Below, one piece after another: positions 5,140 through 10,582 of a DNA stretch of 10,582 nt (within the stretch, counting starts at the first letter, position 1; every line of letters starts with the position of its first letter). The translations under genes were made by a program, and so were the position numbers. The stretch covers positions 1 through 10,582 of the forward strand of contig JAJZNM010000078.1 in the NCBI GenBank assembly GCA_021852325.1, written 5' to 3'. The notes under the pieces are model-generated. The model searched no databases. It saw nothing but the letters and a program-made list of their open reading frames with translations, and was not told where the DNA came from. The DNA comes from Pseudomonadota bacterium (GTDB taxonomy: Bacteria > Pseudomonadota > Gammaproteobacteria > JAKAQQ01).

Positions 5140-6156
5140 ATGGACTTCCGCCCGATCATCGAAAAACTCATGGCCGGTGCCGATCTCGAGCCCGGTGAAA
5201 CCGCTGGCGCGTTTCAACGACTCGTCGCGGGTGAACTGGATCCTGCGCAACTCGCGGCCTTGCTCATCGCCCTCCGCATCAAGGGGGAAAGCGGTCCGGA
5301 AATCGCCTCGGCCGCACGGGTGTTCCTGGAGTCGGCACAACCCTTCCCGCGACCGGACTATGTATTCGGCGACAGTTGCGGAACCGGTGGTGACGGCCAG
5401 GGTACCTTGAACATTTCATCCGCCGTGGCCTTCCTGGCTCCGGCCTGCGGCCTGCCAATCGCGAAACACGGCAACCGCTCGGTCTCCTCGCGGAGCGGTT
5501 CCGCTGAGGTCTTCGAGCAACTCGGCATTCCCTCCACCCTCACCCCCGAGCACTCCCGGCGCTCTCTCGATGAGGCCGGTTTCTGCTTCCTGTTCGCGCC
5601 GGGCTACCATCCGGGACTCCGGCATGCCATGCCGGTGCGGCGTGCGCTCGGCATCCGGACACTCTTCAATTTTCTCGGGCCCCTGGTCAACCCGGCGCGC
5701 CCACCCTTCCAGCTGGTCGGCGTCTACGATGCGGAACAGATCCTGCCCATGGCGCAAGCGCTTGGGCGGATCGGCACCGAGGCCGCCCTGGTCGTCCATG
5801 GTTCGGGACTCGACGAGATCGCTCTCCATGGGCCCACCGAGATGGCCATCCTCAGGGACGGCCAGGTTGAAACCCTCACCCTTGATCCCGCGTCCCTCGA
5901 CGTCCCGCACTTCCCCCTCGAGGCACTGGCCGGGTCGGACCCGGAATCCAACGCACACGAACTCAGGGTATTGCTCCAGGGATCGGGACGCCCGGCATAC
6001 GCCTGGTCGGTCGCCTTGAATACGGGTGCCCTGCTCTGGATCGCCGGCCGGGCATCGAGCCTGCGCGAGGGGCTGGAATCCGCCTACGAAACCCTCCGCA
6101 CGGGCCGCGCGGAGGCCCATCTTCTGGCTGCACAGGAAATCGCCCATGGTGCTTGA
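5140..6156 (+). CDS. trpD: Anthranilate phosphoribosyltransferase
   Basis: TrpD transfers the phosphoribosyl group of PRPP to anthranilate. The 338-residue protein has the normal stand-alone length: an N-terminal helical domain with QLAALLIALRIKGE, then the PRPP site DSCGTGGDG (78-86), KHGNRSVSSRSGSAE (from Lys109), the anthranilate-site segment FAPGYHPGLRHAMPVRR, NFLGPLVNP, and the metal-binding LDEI in the second half. No key residue appears missing. The ATG at 5140 has only a weak GGACGG before it and probably relies on ribosomes arriving from trpG ten bases upstream. Its last 11 bases overlap the start of trpCF. Confidence 0.96.
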   Translation: MDFRPIIEKLMAGADLEPGETAGAFQRLVAGELDPAQLAALLIALRIKGESGPEIASAARVFLESAQPFPRPDYVFGDSCGTGGDGQGTLNISSAVAFLAPACGLPIAKHGNRSVSSRSGSAEVFEQLGIPSTLTPEHSRRSLDEAGFCFLFAPGYHPGLRHAMPVRRALGIRTLFNFLGPLVNPARPPFQLVGVYDAEQILPMAQALGRIGTEAALVVHGSGLDEIALHGPTEMAILRDGQVETLTLDPASLDVPHFPLEALAGSDPESNAHELRVLLQGSGRPAYAWSVALNTGALLWIAGRASSLREGLESAYETLRTGRAEAHLLAAQEIAHGA

Positions 6157-7537
6157 GGCGATCATCAAGCACAAGCGCGCCGTCGTGGCTGAGCAACGCC
6201 GGAAACTCACGTGGGCCGCGCTGCAGAAGGACGTCGTCCCCGGGAACCGTCCCCTCCAGAGGCGCCTCAGAGAACCCGGGCATCTTTTCATCTATGAGTG
6301 CAAGCGGGCCTCTCCCTCTCATGGCCCGTTCGCGGGCGAGTTGGATATTGACCAGCTGGCCGGCGTGTATACACAATGGGCGCATGCGGTCTCGGTTTTG
6401 ACTGAAGCCCGCTTCTTCCAGGGCAGCCTGGATGACCTGACCGCCTGGCGGACACGCACCCACCTGCCCCTGCTCCGCAAGGACGTCCTGGTCGACCCCT
6501 ACGAAGTCCTCGAGGCACGACGTTTTGGCGCCGATGCAGTCCTCCTCATGCTGTCGGTGCTCCCGGACGGATGCTATCGTGACTGCCTGGCTCTCGCGCG
6601 CGAACTCGGGCTCGATGTGATCAGCGAAGTGCATGACGAGCATGAACTCGAACGGGCATTGGCCCTCGGTGCGGACCTCATCGGGATCAACAACCGGGAC
6701 CTCAAGACCCTGGCCGTGGACCTCGCCACCACCCATAGTCTCGCACCCCGGGTACCCGCCGGAATTCCGGTTATCACGGAATCTGGCATCGCGACCCGGC
6801 AGGACATCCTGACACTCGCACCCAAGGTCGATGGCTTTCTGGTCGGCAGCGCCCTGATGCAGGCTCCGCGCGTCGAGCTCCTGGCGCGGACGCTGCGCCG
6901 CGGCCAGATCAAGATCTGTGGCCTCACCCGAGGCGAGGATGCAAAAACCGCGTTTCGCCTCGGTGCAACGCATGGGGGACTCAACCTCACGTCCCGTTCC
7001 CCGCGTCGGCTCACGCTTGAGGCGGCACGGGCAGTCCGGTCGTCCGCACCGCTTCTCTGGGTGGGCATTTTCCAGGATCCGGAGCCTGCGTTCGTGCTGG
7101 AGGCCGTCCGTGAACTGGAGCTTTCTGCGATCCAGCTCCATGGCGGGGAGTCGCGGAGCCTCATCGAAGCGCTCCGGGCGGAGCTGCCGGCCCAGGTCAC
7201 CATCTGGAAAGCCTTGCCCTGGGATCATGCGCCGGTCCGCGCCAGGGACTTCGCGGCGGACCGTCTCGTGCTCGACTCGCGCACGCCCACCACCTTTGGT
7301 GGCACGGGCGTGCCATTCGACCCCGTGAACGCAAGCCGCTGGCCCGCGCTCGAAGCAGCTATCCTGGCAGGGGGTATCAACCCTGACAACCTCGACCAGG
7401 CTCTCGCCTTGAACCCCTGGATGATCGACATCAACTCGGGTGTCGAGAAAGCCCCCGGGGTGAAAGACCCAGAAGCACTCAGCCGGCTCTTGAACCGGCT
7501 CGATACCTACCCTCCTCGACGTGGAGTCGCGACATGA
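6146..7537 (+). CDS. trpCF: Bifunctional indole-3-glycerol phosphate synthase / phosphoribosylanthranilate isomerase
   Basis: This is one 463-residue polypeptide with two TIM barrels. The TrpC part (about 1-253) closes the indole ring. It carries YECKRASPS with Glu51 and Lys53, LLRKDVL with Lys112, ISEVHDE with Glu161 and ITESGI with Glu212, all catalytic positions of the family. The TrpF part (about 254-463) performs the preceding Amadori rearrangement of phosphoribosylanthranilate. It begins IKICGLTRGEDAK with the general base Cys258, has QLHGGE, and has the general acid Asp377 in LVLDS, followed by GGTG and DINSGVEKAPG. Length and order match E. coli TrpC (452 residues), so both activities are expected. 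The start at 6146 is chosen because the barrel begins there and AGGAA (6133-6137) is well spaced; the frame upstream of it only shadows trpD. An ATGA links it to trpB. Confidence 0.96.
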   Translation: MVLEAIIKHKRAVVAEQRRKLTWAALQKDVVPGNRPLQRRLREPGHLFIYECKRASPSHGPFAGELDIDQLAGVYTQWAHAVSVLTEARFFQGSLDDLTAWRTRTHLPLLRKDVLVDPYEVLEARRFGADAVLLMLSVLPDGCYRDCLALARELGLDVISEVHDEHELERALALGADLIGINNRDLKTLAVDLATTHSLAPRVPAGIPVITESGIATRQDILTLAPKVDGFLVGSALMQAPRVELLARTLRRGQIKICGLTRGEDAKTAFRLGATHGGLNLTSRSPRRLTLEAARAVRSSAPLLWVGIFQDPEPAFVLEAVRELELSAIQLHGGESRSLIEALRAELPAQVTIWKALPWDHAPVRARDFAADRLVLDSRTPTTFGGTGVPFDPVNASRWPALEAAILAGGINPDNLDQALALNPWMIDINSGVEKAPGVKDPEALSRLLNRLDTYPPRRGVAT

Positions 7538-8742
7538 GCATTCCAGACCGCTCGACAGGACCCACACGGCCAGGCCGATTCGGGCGCTGGGGCGGGCGTT
7601 ACGTCCCGGAAATCCTGATCCCGGCACTCGATGAACTCGAAGCCGCCTTCATCTCCGCCCGTGCCGATCCGGGTTTCCGCTCCGAGCTCTCGGGCCTGCT
7701 CGAGCACTTTGCGGGCCGGCCCACACCCATCACCCGCTGCGCCAATTTCCTCAAGGGATCGCGACTCGAGGTCTACCTCAAGCGCGAGGACCTCCTGCAC
7801 GGCGGCGCCCACAAGACGAACCAGGTGCTGGCCCAGATGCTCCTCGCACGACGGATGGGCAAAAAACGCGTTATTGCCGAGACCGGCGCCGGGCAGCACG
7901 GGGTCGCCGTCGCCCTGGCGGGCGCCCGCTTCAAGATCCCGGTCCGGATCTACATGGGCAAAAGGGACTGTGAACGGCAAGCGCCCAACGTGTTCCGCAT
8001 GAAGCTTTTCGGCGCTGAAGTGGTTCCAATCGATACCGGGAGCGCGACGCTCAAAGACGCCATGAATGAGGCCCTGCGGGACTGGGCGGCGAGCTACGAC
8101 CACACGCACTACCTCGTGGGCACCGTGGCCGGTCCCCACCCCTTCCCGACCCTGGTCAGCGAGTTCCAGCGTGTGATCGGCGACGAGGCACGTGCCCAGA
8201 TGCTCGCGGAGACGGGGCAGCTGCCCGATGCCGTGATCGCCTGTGTCGGCGGCGGCTCGAATGCCATCGGGATCTTCAGGGCGTTCCTGGACGATTCCGA
8301 AACCCGCCTCGTCGGGGTCGAGCCAGCGGGTGAGGGACTCGAGACCGGACGGCATGGCGCCACGATCGCCCGCGGCCAGCCGGGCATCCTCCATGGCTCC
8401 GAAACCCTGATTCTGACCGACGCCGAAGGCCAGATCCTCGAATCCCATTCGATTTCGGCGGGCCTCGACTATCCCGGCATCGGCCCCGAGCATGTCCATC
8501 TCCGCGAAACCGGCCGCGTCGACTACGTCTCGGCCACCGACACCGAAGCCCTCGAGGCCTTCACCCGCCTGTCGCGCGAGGAGGGCATCATTCCGGCGCT
8601 CGAGTCGGCACACGCGCTGGCCTACTGCCTGCGGATGGCAGAAAACGGAGAGGGCCCGGGAACCCTCCTCGTCAACTTGTCCGGACGGGGGGACAAGGAT
8701 CTCACCCATGTGGAGGCCCATCTCCAAAGGCGCTCGCCATGA
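7534..8742 (+). CDS. trpB: Tryptophan synthase beta chain
   Basis: TrpB condenses indole with serine to tryptophan using pyridoxal phosphate, in an alpha2-beta2 complex with TrpA. The 402-residue protein is of the common TrpB1 type: GRWGGRYVPE at the N-terminus, HGGAHKTNQ with the PLP-binding Lys94, ETGAGQHG with Glu116 that steers the reaction, the phosphate-binding GGGSNA (239-244), and SGRGDKD near the end. The monovalent-cation and channel regions look normal. GGAG at 7523-7526 precedes the ATG at 7534 by seven bases, and the ATG overlaps the trpCF stop; its own TGA overlaps the trpA ATG. Equal output of the two subunits fits this coupling. Confidence 0.97.
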   Translation: MSIPDRSTGPTRPGRFGRWGGRYVPEILIPALDELEAAFISARADPGFRSELSGLLEHFAGRPTPITRCANFLKGSRLEVYLKREDLLHGGAHKTNQVLAQMLLARRMGKKRVIAETGAGQHGVAVALAGARFKIPVRIYMGKRDCERQAPNVFRMKLFGAEVVPIDTGSATLKDAMNEALRDWAASYDHTHYLVGTVAGPHPFPTLVSEFQRVIGDEARAQMLAETGQLPDAVIACVGGGSNAIGIFRAFLDDSETRLVGVEPAGEGLETGRHGATIARGQPGILHGSETLILTDAEGQILESHSISAGLDYPGIGPEHVHLRETGRVDYVSATDTEALEAFTRLSREEGIIPALESAHALAYCLRMAENGEGPGTLLVNLSGRGDKDLTHVEAHLQRRSP

Positions 8743-9518
8743 CCCGCTATGAGACCCTCTTCGCTCGACTCCGGGACGATCGCCGCGCGGCATTCGTCCC
8801 ATTCGCGGTGTTGGGCTATCCGAGTCCAGAGACCACTCTCGAGTGGATCCGCCCCCTGCTCGAGTACGCAGATGCATTGGAGCTCGGGTTCCCGTTCTCG
8901 GATCCCATCGCCGATGGACCCCGGATCCAGGCGGCATCCCATACGGCCCTCGCACGGGGAGCCTGCCGGGCCTCCCATCTCACCACCGTGACCGCCATCC
9001 GGGCCGAACACCCGGATCTGCCGATCGGACTCCTCGTCTATGCGAACCTGGTGTATCGCACGGGGCTTGAGGCTTTCTATGCGGCCGTCCGGGAAGCCGG
9101 AGTCGACTCGGTACTCGTAGCCGATGTCCCGGTGAGCGAGATCGGACCCTTTTCCGCCGCAGCGCATGCCCAGGGAGTGGACCCGATCCTGATCGCGCCA
9201 CCCAACGCGCCGGATCCGACACTGGCGCAAATTGCACGCCACAGCCGGGGTTATACCTATGTGGTGAGCCGCAGTGGGATTACCGGAACGGAAACCGCTG
9301 CCGGACGCCCTTCCGCCGAGCTCCTCGCACGGCTCCGGGATTTCAGGGCGCCGCCGGCGCTCATTGGTTTCGGGATCTCGAAACCGGAAGACATCCGGCG
9401 CATGCTCGAGGCGGGCGCAGACGGCGTGATCGTGGGCTCGAGTCTCATCGAGAAGGCGCAGGATCCAGGGGAGCTCGAGCCCTACCTTCGGGAGTTGCGT
9501 CAGGCGACCCGGTATTGA
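8739..9518 (+). CDS. trpA: Tryptophan synthase alpha chain
   Basis: TrpA splits indole-3-glycerol phosphate into indole and glyceraldehyde 3-phosphate and passes the indole through a tunnel to TrpB. The 259-residue TIM barrel has both catalytic acids: Glu48 in LELGFPFSDP and Asp59 in IADGP (loop 2). It also has VLVADVP, the mobile loop SRSGITG (177-183), and the phosphate-binding GFGIS and GVIVGSSL. AAAGG at 8726-8730 precedes the start at 8739 by eight bases. It is the last trp gene; no terminator hairpin is visible in the 33 bases between its stop and the following glutathione transferase gene. Confidence 0.97.
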   Translation: MTRYETLFARLRDDRRAAFVPFAVLGYPSPETTLEWIRPLLEYADALELGFPFSDPIADGPRIQAASHTALARGACRASHLTTVTAIRAEHPDLPIGLLVYANLVYRTGLEAFYAAVREAGVDSVLVADVPVSEIGPFSAAAHAQGVDPILIAPPNAPDPTLAQIARHSRGYTYVVSRSGITGTETAAGRPSAELLARLRDFRAPPALIGFGISKPEDIRRMLEAGADGVIVGSSLIEKAQDPGELEPYLRELRQATRY

Positions 9519-9551
9519 TGCACAAGAGCCATCCAGCACGGGGGGTATCCC

Positions 9552-10217
9552 ATGTATGACCTTTATACCGCGCCCACGCCCAATGGACGCAAGATCACGA
9601 TCGCCCTTGAGGAACTCGGGCTGCCTTATGTGCTCCATGCGCTCAACCTCACGAAGCATGAGCAAAAGGATCCCGCCTATCTCGCACTCAATCCCAATGG
9701 CCGCATCCCGACGCTGGTCGACCGGAGCGCGGGTGACTTTGCGATCTTCGAGTCAGGAGCGATCCTGGTCTATCTTGCCGAGAAGACGGGAAGGCTCCTG
9801 CCAGCGGATCCCCGTGGCCGTTCCGTGGTCCTCCAATGGCTGTGCTTCCAGATGGCCGGCGTGGGCCCCATGCAAGGACAAGCCAACGTCTTCTACCGCT
9901 ACGCACCCGAGAAGATCCCCTACGCCATCGAACGCTACCAGCGGGAAACCCGGAGACTCTACGAAGTGCTCGACCAGAGGCTCAAACAGGTTCCTTATCT
10001 TGGTGGCGGAGACTACTCGATCGCAGACATCGCCACCTATCCCTGGATCCTGGCCCACGACTGGTCGGGCATTCCGCTCACGGGGCTCGATGCGCTGGCG
10101 GCCTGGCTCGAGCGCGTGGGACAGCGGCCGGCGGTTGGAATCGGCATGAAGCTCCCGCCCACTCCAGAGAAGAGCGCGGAAGCCTCGGCAGCAGAAGCGC
10201 GACAATTACTGGTCTGA
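9552..10217 (+). CDS. yfcG: Nu-class glutathione transferase, YfcG-like (GSH-dependent disulfide reductase)
   Basis: The 221-residue protein has a thioredoxin-like N-terminal domain (about 1-80) and a helical C-terminal domain. It opens with LYTAPTPNGRKI, giving Thr9 and Asn11, the residues that contact the GSH sulfur in Nu-class enzymes instead of a catalytic Tyr, Ser or Cys. NGRIPTLVD and FESGAI (Glu67 and Ser68 bind the glutamyl end of GSH) follow. The C-terminal domain has IPYAIERYQRETRRLYEVL and the folding N-cap box SIAD (156-159). E. coli YfcG (215 residues) is very similar in these stretches and reduces small disulfides with GSH, so the same cytoplasmic redox role is likely. The start at 9552 follows GGGGGG (9540-9545) by six bases, a weak site. 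It lies 33 bases after trpA on the same strand, so it may be read from the trp transcript, though no link in function is evident. Confidence 0.9.
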   Translation: MYDLYTAPTPNGRKITIALEELGLPYVLHALNLTKHEQKDPAYLALNPNGRIPTLVDRSAGDFAIFESGAILVYLAEKTGRLLPADPRGRSVVLQWLCFQMAGVGPMQGQANVFYRYAPEKIPYAIERYQRETRRLYEVLDQRLKQVPYLGGGDYSIADIATYPWILAHDWSGIPLTGLDALAAWLERVGQRPAVGIGMKLPPTPEKSAEASAAEARQLLV

Positions 10218-10582
10218 GGATCTCCGCTCACAAGACCTCACACGCTCCCGGTAGAGCGCTTCGTTTTCCGGGTCGAACACGACGGCGAGAATCCGGGTGA
10301 GCCGGTCTTCATGGCTTGAGAGCACGCGGAACGCGAGCTCGCAGGCCAAGGGCTTGGGGAAACCATAGGCACCCGTTGAAATACAGGGGATCGCAAGCGT
10401 CTTGAACCCCTGCTCCAGGGCAGAGGCAAAGATCCGCGCATAGACCCGTGTCAGGCATTCCGGCTCACCCTGTCCCCCTCCCCGCCAGACCGGTCCTACG
10501 GCATGGATCACGAAGCGGGCCGGCAGCCGGAACCCCGGCGTCAGGCGCACCTCCCCGGTCGGACAGCCACCGAGCCTGCGGC
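10206..10582 (-). CDS. Macro-domain protein, YmdB-like ADP-ribose hydrolase (N-terminus beyond right edge)
   Basis: The reverse strand is open from the window edge to TAA at 10206-10208, giving 124 residues of the C-terminal part. The GCPTGE segment, LPARFVIHAVGPVW, AIPCISTGAYGFP (the ADP-ribose phosphate-binding loop) and a terminal VVFDPENEALYRERV match the macro domain of E. coli YmdB (177 residues), so roughly 50 residues including the catalytic Asn/Asp region are missing here. Such proteins remove ADP-ribose or O-acetyl-ADP-ribose modifications in the cytoplasm; the exact substrate cannot be told. GTG at 10550 is not the real start, since the domain clearly continues upstream into the edge. 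It runs toward the glutathione transferase gene and overlaps its last 12 bases. Confidence 0.88.
   Translation of the reverse strand, partial: RRLGGCPTGEVRLTPGFRLPARFVIHAVGPVWRGGGQGEPECLTRVYARIFASALEQGFKTLAIPCISTGAYGFPKPLACELAFRVLSSHEDRLTRILAVVFDPENEALYRERVRSCERRSSDQ

Noticed and set aside
5963..7627. 554-codon open frame on the - strand across trpD, trpCF and trpB
   Set aside because: It lies antisense to genes with full catalytic motifs and crosses three of them; no recognisable domain in its translation.
7507..8955. 482-codon open frame on the - strand across trpB and trpA
   Set aside because: Shadow of trpB codon usage; no motif and no ribosome-binding site of note.
1..10582. Defence system, mobile element, CRISPR array, tRNA or rRNA
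   Set aside because: No transposase, integrase, direct-repeat array or cloverleaf was seen; all long genes are assigned to ordinary metabolism.

Overview
The window is dominated by a complete tryptophan biosynthesis operon on the + strand (promoter at about 1693, last trp gene ending at 9518). Coding sequence is GC-rich, with strong C/G preference at third positions. The trp proteins resemble the enterobacterial versions closely (TrpE with NPSPYMF and MGTL-GAPK, the TrpG GGVVGQ block, a fused TrpC-TrpF, TrpB with the HKTNQ and SGRGDKD motifs), and the operon has a proteobacterial-style leader-peptide attenuator. I infer a high-GC gammaproteobacterium or close relative. The species cannot be named from the sequence.

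Left flank (1-1689). The - strand begins with the N-terminal third of a family 2 glycosyltransferase that runs off the left edge. About 590 bases without a convincing gene follow, containing one 9-bp inverted repeat. Next is a small secreted or lipoprotein-like protein of unknown function (990-1460) with no canonical start codon in frame, then two consecutive hairpins (1499-1574) that probably end its transcript. This stretch is visibly richer in A/T than the operon.

Control region (1690-1913). A good sigma70-type promoter (TTGACA, 17 bp, TATGCT) has an imperfect 20-bp palindrome over its -35 box. Downstream are a 15-codon leader peptide reading GWWR, mutually exclusive RNA pairings (1:2, 2:3 and 3:4), and a terminator hairpin with a T tract just before the first structural gene. 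Together these form a textbook-type transcription attenuator.

Operon (1914-9518). The order is DAHP synthase (aroF-type, Thermotoga/Bacillus class), trpE, trpG, trpD, trpCF (fused), trpB, trpA. Junctions are ATGA overlaps, 11-base overlaps or a 10-base gap, which indicates translational coupling. The operon therefore links the first step of the shikimate pathway to every step from chorismate to tryptophan.

Right flank (9519-10582). A Nu-class (YfcG-like) glutathione transferase lies 33 bases after trpA with no terminator visible between them, so it may be co-transcribed. A convergent macro-domain protein, cut off by the right edge, overlaps its 3' end by 12 bases. I see no tRNA, rRNA, insertion sequence, CRISPR array or phage gene. 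The strongest observations are the complete attenuator, the DAHP synthase placed under it, and the start-codon anomaly of the small secreted protein.
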